Program-made: the position numbers and the translations under genes
Shown here: positions 9,843 through 19,122 of the stretch, in pieces
How positions within the stretch are numbered: the stretch's first letter is position 1
How the letters are laid out: each line of letters begins with the position of its first letter
Assembly: GCF_009674825.1 (NCBI RefSeq)
Contig: NZ_WKJH01000024.1
Coordinates: 62,001 to 126,000, forward strand
Source: Maribacter luteus
Lineage (GTDB): Bacteria; Bacteroidota; Bacteroidia; Flavobacteriales; Flavobacteriaceae
Direction: 5' to 3'
Length of the DNA stretch: 64,000 bases
Notes under the pieces: generated by a model
Told to the model about the DNA's origin: nothing
The model's input: only the letters and a program-made list of their open reading frames with translations
The model's database searches: none

Positions 9843-11843
9843 TTATAGTTTAGTGATCTGCATGGCAAAACCATTATTGCTTTTCACATCGAAATTTAAT
9901 TTTGACTCGTTTGTTACTTCCATCTCCTCGATTCTGACCTGAGTTCTGGTTTTAACAGTCTCATCATCGGTATATACCTTGGCCATATATTTAGCGCCAG
10001 GCTCCAGAAATGAAAAATCAACCAATACTTTACGCTCCATGGGACCGTTGATGCCTCCAATAAACCAATCGTTGCCTTTTCTGCGGGCAATAACCCCCAG
10101 TGCTCCAATTTCTGCTTGCAACACTTTGGTCTCATCCCATGTGGTTGGAACATTATTGAAAAATTCCAACTCAGGCTCATTTCCAATGGTATTGGTGTTG
10201 CCCCAAAGTGCATCGTCTTTTATGGGGGCTGCCGGAGCTTTGTCGTACCAGTATAAAAACTGTAATGGACTGAAAATGCAAACCGTTTTCGCCAATTGAG
10301 AGGCATGGGAACCCATTTTATCCACTCTTTTGTTGTAATAACACACCGTATTATCGGCGGCGCCTGCCAACATCCTCGTGAACATGGTGATCAAAGTATG
10401 TTCGTTCGGCACGGTTTCCTCATCGCCACGAATACCTTCTTGTGTCAATAAATTAGGGTAAGTTCTAGAAAAGCCCGTAGGCCGGTATTCATCGTGCACA
10501 TCTACAACCATTTTGTATTCAGCGGCTTTTTTTATGGCTTCATGCATCCAGGTAGTGGCATCTTGGTCCCCAACCCGTACAAAACCATATTTAATTCCGG
10601 AAACGCCCCATTCTTTAAATAATGGCAATATCTCGTCCAACTGTTTTTCCAAAGCCCTACGGTTAACGTACAGCATGACCTTAATGCCTTTTTCTTTGGC
10701 ATACGCGCAAATGGCCTCAATATCAAAAGGACCTTTAGAGCGTTTGGGATCTAAGGTAACCGTAGTAGCATCGGAGGCATCGTCCATTTCGTTGCCATAC
10801 CAACCGGCATCAAAATGCACATATTGCATATTATGGCTCGCTACAAAATCGATGGCCGCGAATCCACCTTGAGTTGTTAAGGTGCCTTCACGAAGCACCT
10901 TTCCAGGGGTTATCCAAGATTCATCTTCAATTTCCGAAGGAGGATTTAAATTTTGAACAATGTAATTGTTCTCTAGTAATTCGCCATAACTACTTCCCAT
11001 CATGACCACACGCCATGGGGATTGGAAAGGTAGCTTTTTGTGCACCTTGGTCCCTTCAATTTTACTATCGGCTATTACAGCTCCGGTAATGGTGTCTTGT
11101 TTTTGCCGGCTTGTTTTACCATCAAGGGAGGACACTATACTGTATTTCGATGAATTACCTTTGTTGAAACCCAATCGGGCATAATCGACCAATCGTGCTT
11201 CCGCCAAGGCAATTTTAACACTATCACCCATCTCAATCAGCAGTGGACGTTCTGCTCCTTCCTGTAACTCGGTCATAGGGATTTTCCGGTATTCCCCTTG
11301 TGCGGTAAGTACTCCTTTTTCACGTTTCGGGGTAGACCAAACGGGATAATCCTCCGAAAAATTATAATGGATATTTTCACTTATACCTATTTCCTTTATC
11401 GTATTTTGCTCAGGGATTTCATAGGCAAAAGCAACCCCTTCATTATAAGCCCTTGCAATGATATTCAGTTTCGCCTCGCCCTGCTTTAAAAATATTTTTG
11501 TTTGATTGTAATGGTCTGGTATGGTACTCAACTCATTGAACCTGGAATTCCAAGTCGTATTTTCCGAGGTATTTTCCATACCTATGACGGAAATTTTCCC
11601 GGAAAAATCAAGGTCTTCCGAAAGCAATTCCAAAACTGAGGTTTGAATGACCTTCTTATTATCATAATACACCGAAAAAGTAACGCTGTTCGTATTTTCA
11701 TCATCCAAAAACACGATTTTTTTGGATGCGTCCGGTGATTTTATTTCCACTACTTCATGACCAGTGCACCCCAATATTATCGCAAAAAGCGTGCACAGTA
11801 CTATGGTTTTATTAACAACATTTATATTCACCAATGTTTTCAT
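9843..11843 (-). CDS. GH97 glycoside hydrolase, lipoprotein
   Basis: The start chosen at 11843 begins MKTLVNINVVNKT and gives a clean lipoprotein signal (FAIILGC) and 666 residues. An in-frame ATG at 11870 would add nine residues before the signal. The N-terminal beta-supersandwich opens with SPDASKKIVFLDDENT. The TIM barrel shows HNMQYVHFDAGWYG, GIKYGFVRVGDQD, VDVHDEYRPTGFSRTYPN and LTQEGIRGDEE, followed by a C-terminal beta domain, which is GH97 order and length. Retaining GH97 enzymes are reported to have Asp as nucleophile in the block that reads KYGF here, and Gly at that point fits the inverting, SusB-like branch better. The family acts on alpha-glucosides and alpha-galactosides; which one applies here is unknown. 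The gene lies between two sulfatases in the left operon. Confidence 0.9.
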   Translation of the reverse strand: MKTLVNINVVNKTIVLCTLFAIILGCTGHEVVEIKSPDASKKIVFLDDENTNSVTFSVYYDNKKVIQTSVLELLSEDLDFSGKISVIGMENTSENTTWNSRFNELSTIPDHYNQTKIFLKQGEAKLNIIARAYNEGVAFAYEIPEQNTIKEIGISENIHYNFSEDYPVWSTPKREKGVLTAQGEYRKIPMTELQEGAERPLLIEMGDSVKIALAEARLVDYARLGFNKGNSSKYSIVSSLDGKTSRQKQDTITGAVIADSKIEGTKVHKKLPFQSPWRVVMMGSSYGELLENNYIVQNLNPPSEIEDESWITPGKVLREGTLTTQGGFAAIDFVASHNMQYVHFDAGWYGNEMDDASDATTVTLDPKRSKGPFDIEAICAYAKEKGIKVMLYVNRRALEKQLDEILPLFKEWGVSGIKYGFVRVGDQDATTWMHEAIKKAAEYKMVVDVHDEYRPTGFSRTYPNLLTQEGIRGDEETVPNEHTLITMFTRMLAGAADNTVCYYNKRVDKMGSHASQLAKTVCIFSPLQFLYWYDKAPAAPIKDDALWGNTNTIGNEPELEFFNNVPTTWDETKVLQAEIGALGVIARRKGNDWFIGGINGPMERKVLVDFSFLEPGAKYMAKVYTDDETVKTRTQVRIEEMEVTNESKLNFDVKSNNGFAMQITKL

Positions 11844-11889
11844 TTTAATGATTTTTTCAAGTATTTCCATATCCTATCTACTTCAAATC

Positions 11890-13377
11890 TTACTGATTAC
11901 GAACCCAAATATGGCTATCCTCCAATAATTCCTTATATCGTATTTCAAACTCTTTCTTCATACTTTCAAAAACCGTAGCCTCCTTTACCGACAAATTTTC
12001 TGATTCGTTGATATCTTCCTTCAGATTGAATAAGACAAAGTCGGTAAGCTTGGCACTTTTCACAAGGGCCTCATTCCCATCGTATAAATTATGGATATGG
12101 GGTAAGGTGTTATTGTCGACTTCCAAGCGCCCCATGATTTTCCAATCCCCTTTTCGCATGGCTACCCTACGTTCATTGATCGCATCGTAAAAAGCCCAGA
12201 TCAAAGGTGTACTGCGTGCAAACTCCCCGGTATCCAAAAGGGATTTAAAGGATTCGCCATCCAATTCCCTATTGGGCAAATTGGCCCCTGATAATTCTGC
12301 AAATGTTGGTAAAAAATCTAAGGCCGATACTACGGCATCCTTTGTTCCGGAAACCTTGTTTTCCCCTACCCAACTTATAATTCCCGGCACCCTGAATCCG
12401 GCTTCATTCGTCCATAATTTCATTCCCTTCAACTCACCGGGAGATCCGTAAGAATGTTTGGCTTTTTCACCATATCGTAATAGGGTTTCCGGACCATTGT
12501 CCGAACTAAAGACAATCAGCGTATTACCACTATGGTTTTTTTCCAAATAAGCTATCAATCGGCCTACGGCCCTATCTACATTTTCAACGTTCGCAAAATA
12601 TTCCGCCTGTTCCCGGGTTTCGGCATAGGGCATATATTTTTCCACCAATTCCTCGGGTGATGCAATGGGTTCATGGGGCTCATGAAAGGCAACTTCCAGA
12701 AAAAACGGGTTGTCCCCATCTTTCTTATCTAACCATTGAATAGCTTCATTGACCACAATTTGACTACTGAACCCTTCAATCTCACCCACCTCTTGCCCAT
12801 TACGAACAAAATTTTTAGGGTTTTTATGACTGGGAGCTGCATTGTTATGTGTAGCCATCCAATGGTCAAAGCCAAAATCGTTGGGTTGTGGCTGTTGGTC
12901 GGAATTGAACCTAGAAGAACAATGCCATTTACCCACTAAACACGTCGAGTATCCCACAGTTTTCAACATGGCCGGAATCGTTTCCTCATAAGCTTGAAGA
13001 TGTACCAAATCCCTATTATCCTCACTTTTCTTAAGTCCGGGAATAAAATCATAGACTCCAGCTTTATTTGGACTCCTTCCCGTAAGCATTCCGACACGTG
13101 AGGGGGAACAAACCGGTGCGGTGGAATAAAAATTCGTAAGCCTGATCCCCGATGCGGCCAATTTATCCAAATTCTCGGTTTTAATAATTGGGTGGCCAAA
13201 AGACGACAGATCGCCATACCCCAAATCGTCGCATAACAATACTACGATGTTCGGTTGCTTTGCAATCGTTTCCTTTTTGGATTGTTCCTCTTTTTTTGAA
13301 GATGCACCATTTGGTTTACAAGATACACTCGCAATAACCGTCAGTAGTAAAAAAAAACTAATCAATCTGGGTTTCAT
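11890..13377 (-). CDS. S1-family sulfatase, lipoprotein
   Basis: The start at 13377 (MKPRLISFFLLL) begins a lipoprotein signal ending ASVSC and gives 495 residues; the ATG at 13401 adds eight residues without improving the signal. The protein has the metal site PNIVVLLCDDLGYGD, the FGly motif CSPSR (Cys near residue 89) in a PVCSPSRVGMLTGR block, GKWHCSSRF and FSSDNGPETLLRYG. It is therefore a type I sulfatase of normal length. The 5' end overlaps the 3' end of the upstream esterase gene by 20 nt, suggesting translational coupling. The replacement of GKWHLG by GKWHCS may reflect substrate specificity. The target sulfate ester is not determinable. Confidence 0.9.
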   Translation of the reverse strand: MKPRLISFFLLLTVIASVSCKPNGASSKKEEQSKKETIAKQPNIVVLLCDDLGYGDLSSFGHPIIKTENLDKLAASGIRLTNFYSTAPVCSPSRVGMLTGRSPNKAGVYDFIPGLKKSEDNRDLVHLQAYEETIPAMLKTVGYSTCLVGKWHCSSRFNSDQQPQPNDFGFDHWMATHNNAAPSHKNPKNFVRNGQEVGEIEGFSSQIVVNEAIQWLDKKDGDNPFFLEVAFHEPHEPIASPEELVEKYMPYAETREQAEYFANVENVDRAVGRLIAYLEKNHSGNTLIVFSSDNGPETLLRYGEKAKHSYGSPGELKGMKLWTNEAGFRVPGIISWVGENKVSGTKDAVVSALDFLPTFAELSGANLPNRELDGESFKSLLDTGEFARSTPLIWAFYDAINERRVAMRKGDWKIMGRLEVDNNTLPHIHNLYDGNEALVKSAKLTDFVLFNLKEDINESENLSVKEATVFESMKKEFEIRYKELLEDSHIWVRNQ

Positions 13378-14200
13378 ATGTATTCGCTTTAAAAAAATCA
13401 TTGAAAAATAACATTTGATACTTGATGGAATTTCTCCAATATGCCTTGGTATGCCCTCCTGGGCGTTCTATATAATCGTGTGGAATATTCCGTTCCACCA
13501 ATTTTTCATGTAATCCTTTGTTGGCATCGTAGAAAAAATCATCGACACCACAATCGAATAGGAATTTCAAATTTTTACCGTCCAATAAATGCACCAGATT
13601 CATTACGGTATTGCTTTCCCAATTACCAGGGTTTTCGGCATATGTACCCAATCTTTTAGAAATCTCCCATCGTAAGGGAAATGGTCGGATGTCGACCCCT
13701 CCGCTCATACTGCCCGCAACACCCCAAATATCGTGATGTTTAAAAGCTAAATAGAGTGCCCCATGGCCACCCATACTCAATCCTGTTATAGCCCTATTTT
13801 CCTTATTGGACTTGGTATTGTACGAAGTATCCATTGCTGAAATGAGCTCTTTTGAAATATAGGTCTCATATTGCATTGTAGGATCGACCGGACTATCAAA
13901 ATACCAGCTTGTTTTATATCCATCGGGACAAACGATGATCACATCGTAGAAATCAGCATAGGTTTTTATTTCCGGGGCTTTCTTCAGCCAATCCTTATGG
14001 TCCCCACCTGCACCATGTAAGAGGTAGATTACCGAAAAGGCTTTCCCTTTTTCCGAATAGGAATCGGGGGTAATCACCACATTCTTTATGTCCTTGTCCA
14101 TCACCGAACTATGGACCACAAGGGTGTCGATTCGTGAGGCATAAGAAAATGTCGATATACTTAAAAAAAAGATTAAGCCAATTGTTATCCTGATTTTCAT
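13358..14200 (-). CDS. Secreted esterase (esterase D / CE1-like alpha/beta hydrolase)
   Basis: The 280-residue protein has an N-terminal signal (TIGLIFFLSISTFSYA). Esterase-family blocks follow: VIYLLHGAGGDHKDW, VCPDGYKTSWYFDSP, the nucleophile elbow GLSMGG (Ser near residue 142), an Asp in CGVDDFFYD and a His in PGGHTKAYW. This matches the esterase D/putative esterase family, which includes CE1 carbohydrate esterases and S-formylglutathione hydrolases. The signal peptide and the PUL location favour a glycan deacylase over formaldehyde detoxification. It sits between an MFS sugar porter (15 nt upstream) and a sulfatase that its 3' end overlaps by 20 nt. The acyl group removed is unknown. Confidence 0.82.
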   Translation of the reverse strand: MKIRITIGLIFFLSISTFSYASRIDTLVVHSSVMDKDIKNVVITPDSYSEKGKAFSVIYLLHGAGGDHKDWLKKAPEIKTYADFYDVIIVCPDGYKTSWYFDSPVDPTMQYETYISKELISAMDTSYNTKSNKENRAITGLSMGGHGALYLAFKHHDIWGVAGSMSGGVDIRPFPLRWEISKRLGTYAENPGNWESNTVMNLVHLLDGKNLKFLFDCGVDDFFYDANKGLHEKLVERNIPHDYIERPGGHTKAYWRNSIKYQMLFFNDFFKANTYETQID

Positions 14201-14215
14201 TTTAAACCGTTCCGA

Positions 14216-15544
14216 TTATTTTTTCGTTAAGATTATCTTTTCCAATTCCTCTAAGGTCTTCCCTTTGGTTTCCGGCATCATAAAGGCTACAAACAATAAT
14301 TGCAACACCATCATAATGGCAAAACACAGGAATACGACTCCGGCCCCTATCATAGGGTGGTTGAATAAAAATGGAATCAAAGAGGGAATGAGAGCAGCTA
14401 AAATCCAATGGGTAGAACTACCGAAAGACTGTCCTGAAGCCCTTAAATGATTGGGGAATATTTCTGAAATAAATACCCAGATTACCGCACCTTGACCAAC
14501 GGCATGTGCCGCTATGAACAAAAACAAAAAGATGGGAACGGCCATTCCTGACCAACCTAAAAAGAATGCCGCCGATACTAAACTTAGTGATATGATATAA
14601 CCTACCGAACCTATATACATCAAAGTTTTCCTCCCTAGTTTATCAATAAGAAAAACCCCTAACAAGGTAAAAACAAGATTGGTTACCCCAATACCCACAC
14701 TACTTAACAAGGCCGTACTTTCCCCTAGGCCAGCTTCTTCAAAGATTCTTGGGGCGTAATATAAAAATGCATTGATCCCTGAAAATTGATTGAAAAATGC
14801 GATTAAAAAAGCTAATGTTAGGGGGAACCTATACTTTTTCATGAAAATGGTCTCCGTAGTATCCGTTTCATCACTATCACTATGAAAAGCCTTTAATTGC
14901 TCCTCTACAGGAATATCCGGATTGATTACCGCCAATACTTTTTTTGCTTCTTCAATTTTGTGCTTAGCGTACAACCATCGTGGACTTTTAGGTACTCTCA
15001 AAGCAAAAAGAATATAGAGTACTGCTGGTATGGCTTCGACACCTACCATCCAACGCCAGTCATTTTCCCCAATACCACTTAAAAGGTAATTGGACAAAAA
15101 TGCGATCAAAATTCCAAAAACGATATTGAATTGGTACATCGCTACCAATCGGCCCCTATTTTTCGCCGGGGCTATTTCAGAGATATACGCCGGTGCCGCT
15201 ATGGTCGATGCACCTACACCGATACCACCTATAAAACGGAATATTGCAAATACCCAAGGACCACTTGCCAGTCCAGAGCCCAAGGCCGAAATAGCAAATA
15301 AAATACCAATGACGATCAACGTGTTCTTTCGCCCGAACTTATTTGTTGGTATACCACCGAAAATGGCACCTATTACCGTACCCCAAAGTGCCATACCCAT
15401 GACCACCCAACCGTGAAATGCGTCCGATGACTCCCATAAGGCCTGCAATTTTTTATCCGCTCCGGAAATAACAACTACATCAAATCCGAATAAAAATCCT
15501 GCCAGTGCTGCGGTAATGGACCATAAAATTATTTTCTTGTTCAT
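14216..15544 (-). CDS. MFS sugar porter (sugar:H+ symporter type)
   Basis: The 442-residue integral membrane protein has about 12 hydrophobic segments and the sugar-porter signatures in order: FLFGFDVVVISG, NKFGRKNTLIVIG, the segment PAYISEIAPAKNRGRLV, RVPKSPRWL, QFSGINAFLYYAP, DKLGRKTLMYIG and the C-terminal PETKGKTLEELE. These belong to the XylE/GalP/GLUT-like family in the inner membrane. Only a monosaccharide or disaccharide is expected as cargo. It is embedded among glycosidases, between the esterase and the GH43-like protein. The separate FucP encoded at 37813 suggests this porter carries another released sugar such as xylose, galactose or glucose; that is inference. Confidence 0.9.
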   Translation of the reverse strand: MNKKIILWSITAALAGFLFGFDVVVISGADKKLQALWESSDAFHGWVVMGMALWGTVIGAIFGGIPTNKFGRKNTLIVIGILFAISALGSGLASGPWVFAIFRFIGGIGVGASTIAAPAYISEIAPAKNRGRLVAMYQFNIVFGILIAFLSNYLLSGIGENDWRWMVGVEAIPAVLYILFALRVPKSPRWLYAKHKIEEAKKVLAVINPDIPVEEQLKAFHSDSDETDTTETIFMKKYRFPLTLAFLIAFFNQFSGINAFLYYAPRIFEEAGLGESTALLSSVGIGVTNLVFTLLGVFLIDKLGRKTLMYIGSVGYIISLSLVSAAFFLGWSGMAVPIFLFLFIAAHAVGQGAVIWVFISEIFPNHLRASGQSFGSSTHWILAALIPSLIPFLFNHPMIGAGVVFLCFAIMMVLQLLFVAFMMPETKGKTLEELEKIILTKK

Positions 15545-15587
15545 TTTTATTTTGATCTTTATTGGTTTATAAGTGATTAAAGTTATT

Positions 15588-16688
15588 CTATTGTAATGGA
15601 ACTACCATATTCCAAGTTTTTGTACCGTTACCAAAACCTCCAGGGCCATCCATGGTAGCAAAAAATATGTGGGTTGGCTTCCCTTTTTCAACCAAGACAA
15701 ATGGGCGTTCCAATTGTCCTTGACGTATGGTATCACCATTATCCCACTGAATTGTTTTCGTATATGCTTTCGGGTTTTTGTCTATAACCCAATCGATACC
15801 GTTTTTGGAATGTGCCAAAAGTCCATCGCCCTGCCCCCCGGTTATTTTACCCCGTTGGTCTTTTGCGATCATATGATACCCCGAATCATCGCTCCAAAGA
15901 TGTGGATCCTCGATTTCCCCAAAACGTTCCATTGAGAACAAGGGTTCGTTTTTTACAACCGAATACATTCCATCATATCTGGGGGCCGTTGCCACACCAA
16001 TGGCCATATCACTGTGTTTTATACCATCTTCCTGATAGCTTCTTCCCTTAAAGAGTAAAACCACCGAGCCATCTTCCTTGATCAAGGGAGACGGATTTGA
16101 AGTTAAAAAACTATAAAACGTATTCGGACCAACATCCAATATAGGGGCATCCAAACGTTTCCATGGGCCGTACGGGCTATCGGAAGTAGCCATTCCAACA
16201 CGCTTTCCCCATCGGCCTGCAATACACCATTTACTGTTTAAATCGAATTCATCGATATTATCTTTTGTAAGATCTTCAAAAGGATGCGTAGACCCCATAT
16301 AATAAAGAATATAGACCCCTTTATATTTTACGATTTTAGGGTTATGGCAAGACCTGCCGTCCCAATATTGTGCTCCTCTCGCCCCTAGGGCCATATCTTG
16401 GAATTTATAAGGTCCTTCAGGAACATCCGAGGTGGCATGAACAATCTCTGAAGCGACCATCCAACCCGGATGAAAAGGCAACCATTTTGGCCAACGGGAG
16501 GCGTACATATGGTAGATACCGTCGTCCCCTTTAATCACAGAACTCCCCCAAACCCAATAATCTTCCATTTGGAAGCCACCATTTATGGGGGCTTCTTTCA
16601 GATTAGCTTTAATAGGGTTTTGAGCCAAACATGATGATGTAAATGCTATGAGCACGGCAAAAATCATATGTTTAAAATATTCCCCCAT
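15588..16688 (-). CDS. GH43/GH117-like five-bladed beta-propeller glycosidase
   Basis: The 366-residue secreted protein (signal ending SSCLAQ) has recurring propeller blades: WGSSVIKGDDGIYHMYASRW, GRSCHNPKIVKYKGVYILYY, TSNPSPLIKEDGSVVLLFKG and IEDPHLWSDDSGYHMIAKD. A five-bladed propeller with one acidic residue per key blade is the GH43/GH62/GH117 clan plan, but I cannot place it within that clan. An alternative start at 16667 (MIFAVLIAF) also leaves a good signal peptide. In this context it could remove arabinose, xylose, galactose or anhydro-sugar units. It follows GH29 by 75 nt and precedes the porter by 43 nt. The fold is confident and the family moderate. Confidence 0.72.
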   Translation of the reverse strand: MGEYFKHMIFAVLIAFTSSCLAQNPIKANLKEAPINGGFQMEDYWVWGSSVIKGDDGIYHMYASRWPKWLPFHPGWMVASEIVHATSDVPEGPYKFQDMALGARGAQYWDGRSCHNPKIVKYKGVYILYYMGSTHPFEDLTKDNIDEFDLNSKWCIAGRWGKRVGMATSDSPYGPWKRLDAPILDVGPNTFYSFLTSNPSPLIKEDGSVVLLFKGRSYQEDGIKHSDMAIGVATAPRYDGMYSVVKNEPLFSMERFGEIEDPHLWSDDSGYHMIAKDQRGKITGGQGDGLLAHSKNGIDWVIDKNPKAYTKTIQWDNGDTIRQGQLERPFVLVEKGKPTHIFFATMDGPGGFGNGTKTWNMVVPLQ

Positions 16689-16763
16689 TTTTATCTTATT
16701 AACTCTTTTTAAATTCTCTGACCGTTTTTAATATAAAACCACCCTATTCTTTTTTAGAAATAC

Positions 16764-18116
16764 TTATTTCGAGCTTGGATCGTCTATAACCCCTTCTACC
16801 ACTACTTTAACTACAGTTGCTAATTGATCTGGTGCTGAATTGGGTAACTTTATTACCAGTCCGTTATCTAAAGAATGGGTTTTTATTTGTTTTCCAGAAG
16901 CCAACAAGCTGGATTTCATTACTTTATTATGTACCTCGGGAACAATCAACTCACCATTTTCAGGCCAGTTGAATACTGAAAAATACAATATAGTATTTCC
17001 ATTTTCTTTCTTTTGGGTACAACGACCCCAAACGAATTTTTCGAATGGACTAAAGGTCGTTCCGTAAATGGCCTCGCCATTCACTTTGATCCAATCCCCA
17101 ACCACTTTCAATCTCTCTACAGATTCAGTGGGAATAACACCTTCTCCCGTAGGACCTACATTCAGTAAAAAATTACCTCCTTTACTGGCAATGTCGATTA
17201 AATGGTGTACTAACTCTTCCCCTGTCCGCCAATTGTCATCGGCCTTGTTATACCCCCAATGGTTATTCATAGTCATACAACTTTCCCAAGGTTTTATAGA
17301 TATTCCTTCGGGTACTTCCTGCTCATTGACCGTATAATCCCCCAAACAAGGACCGACCCTACTATTGATGATACATTTGGGTTGCAATTCCCTAATTATA
17401 TCCACTATTTTCTGCCCTTGCTGTTTACTTACCAACTCATAGGTATCGAACCACATGACCCCGATATCGCCATAATTGGTCAACAGTTCCTTAATTTGGG
17501 GAATGGCTTTCCTATCTAGGTATCGCTGTAATTTCTTGTCTTTTTCAATCGGATAATCAATAAGGTTGCTTCGCCAGGCAATGTTGCCCGCATACCCCGT
17601 AGGACAATCCGGATCCTCCCAATCCCGACCTAATGAATAGTACACACAAAAACGCAAACCTTGCTTTTTGCACTCCTCCGCCAGTTCTTTAAGTGGATCC
17701 CGATGAAAGGAGGAACCCTTTATGATGTTATGATCGTTTACTTGGGAATTATACATGGCAAAACCATCATGGTGTTTTGAAGTGACCACAATGTATTTCA
17801 TTCCAGCATTTTTTGCGATAGACACCCATTCTTTGGCATCAAATTTTACGGGATCAAAGGTTTTTGCATATTCCTTATACTCTTGAAGGGGGATTTTAGC
17901 CGTAAACTGCAACCACTCCGCATGATTCGTTTCCCCCTTCCACTCACCGCCAGCTTTGGAATACACGCCCCAATGTATGAACATCCCGAAACGCGCATCT
18001 TGCCACCATTCCATTCGCTGTTCTTGAGTAATATCAGTGCTATCGGAAGTGTTTTGTGCTTTTACGGGCCCAAATACTAAAACAAAAAGCAATATAAAGT
18101 TCTTCAATTTCTCCAT
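16764..18116 (-). CDS. GH29 alpha-L-fucosidase (copy 1)
   Basis: The 450-residue exported protein (MEKLKNFILLFVLVFGPVKA) carries the GH29 set RFGMFIHWGVYSKAGGEW, AGMKYIVVTSKHHDGFAMY, FCVYYSLGRDW and GDIGVMWFD, where the nucleophile Asp is near residue 221. GGNFLLNVGPTGEGVI follows, then a C-terminal beta-sandwich. GH29 enzymes retain configuration and release terminal L-fucose. A second GH29 lies at 47380-48681, and a fucose catabolic cluster lies between them, so fucose is a major sugar of the target glycan. The linkage preference and GH29 subgroup are not readable. A 121-nt gap separates it from the preceding gene in the run. Confidence 0.95.
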   Translation of the reverse strand: MEKLKNFILLFVLVFGPVKAQNTSDSTDITQEQRMEWWQDARFGMFIHWGVYSKAGGEWKGETNHAEWLQFTAKIPLQEYKEYAKTFDPVKFDAKEWVSIAKNAGMKYIVVTSKHHDGFAMYNSQVNDHNIIKGSSFHRDPLKELAEECKKQGLRFCVYYSLGRDWEDPDCPTGYAGNIAWRSNLIDYPIEKDKKLQRYLDRKAIPQIKELLTNYGDIGVMWFDTYELVSKQQGQKIVDIIRELQPKCIINSRVGPCLGDYTVNEQEVPEGISIKPWESCMTMNNHWGYNKADDNWRTGEELVHHLIDIASKGGNFLLNVGPTGEGVIPTESVERLKVVGDWIKVNGEAIYGTTFSPFEKFVWGRCTQKKENGNTILYFSVFNWPENGELIVPEVHNKVMKSSLLASGKQIKTHSLDNGLVIKLPNSAPDQLATVVKVVVEGVIDDPSSK

Positions 18117-18237
18117 TTGATTAATTTCAATACTCTAATTAGTAATGGCCCATTCCTTTAAGTATCCATCAAAAAACCTTAAAAGCGATAGATTTAGACG
18201 AACCCATAGAACAAAAAGACATCTGGGCTTCTGTAGG

Positions 18238-19116
18238 TTATCCTCGAACCCGATGCTCAATAATCTCTTTGGCATCATTGGGACTTGTTTTTTGTTTCCC
18301 GGTCAATAAGTAAATCACCATTCCTGCATCCGAAGGATCAAATTCCCCTTTTTTAATACAGGTCAATTGACGTTGGTATAACCAATCCAATTGTTTTTCC
18401 TTTTGGGAGGAATCTTTTCGCACTGGCGATGTCTTGATCCAATCGAACATCTCGCGTGGTGCTTTCATGCCCTCGTAGTCCTTACCACCATTCTGATCCA
18501 CTATACGATCTAAAACCAAACCCATGGGTTCGAATTTGTCTTTGATACCATCCCATGTCCACCCTGTATGTTGCTCCCAATCATAAGGTTTGTTGGCATG
18601 GTCATTATTCCAATTGGAATGTGATATAAGCCGCACAAATTTCAACTTGGAAGGATCTGCCTTTTCAATGGCACTGCCAACCACATGCATTGGTCCGGCC
18701 GCAATAATATATAAAGGGCTATTTTGGTTCGATTTATTGATTTCATCGGTAATCGCGCGAATTGCCTTTTTAGGATGCTCCACTGCTTCGATAAAACTTG
18801 AATTCTCAAAGTTGAATACTTTTTTTCCTTCAAGGGCACTGATCAACATCTCTTCCTTTCCATTTGTCTTTTCATGGTTGCTGCCCCATATATGATCACT
18901 GAAAGTGTAAACGGTAAGACTATCCTGTAGTCCTTTAGCTGCAATGAGTGCCAAGGAGAAAGGTGTTGCTGCCCAATCATCATGATCGTGCTCATTACCG
19001 TCCGAACTGATAACGATCCTACCTTGTGTATACGGTATCGTCTGTGCTTTGCCAATAAAACAGAACATCCCTAGCAGTATAAGAATAAGATTATTATATG
19101 TTAGGTTCATATTCAT
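18238..19116 (-). CDS. Secreted nucleoside-hydrolase-like protein of unknown function
   Basis: The 292-residue protein has a signal peptide (LILILLGMFCFIGKAQ). I do not recognise a characterised family. Visible features are an acidic SSDGNEHDHDDWAATP stretch just after the signal, recalling the DxDxxxDD calcium site of inosine-uridine nucleoside hydrolases and DUF1593-like proteins, then PLYIIAAGPMHVVGSAI and a W-rich HSNWNNDHANK to GWTWDG segment. The strand-loop order fits an N-ribohydrolase-like Rossmann fold. It is 6 nt downstream of GH88 and part of the left operon, so a role in glycan processing is more likely than nucleoside salvage. A start at 19110 is equally possible. Confidence 0.7.
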   Translation of the reverse strand: MNMNLTYNNLILILLGMFCFIGKAQTIPYTQGRIVISSDGNEHDHDDWAATPFSLALIAAKGLQDSLTVYTFSDHIWGSNHEKTNGKEEMLISALEGKKVFNFENSSFIEAVEHPKKAIRAITDEINKSNQNSPLYIIAAGPMHVVGSAIEKADPSKLKFVRLISHSNWNNDHANKPYDWEQHTGWTWDGIKDKFEPMGLVLDRIVDQNGGKDYEGMKAPREMFDWIKTSPVRKDSSQKEKQLDWLYQRQLTCIKKGEFDPSDAGMVIYLLTGKQKTSPNDAKEIIEHRVRG

Positions 19117-19122
19117 ATATAG

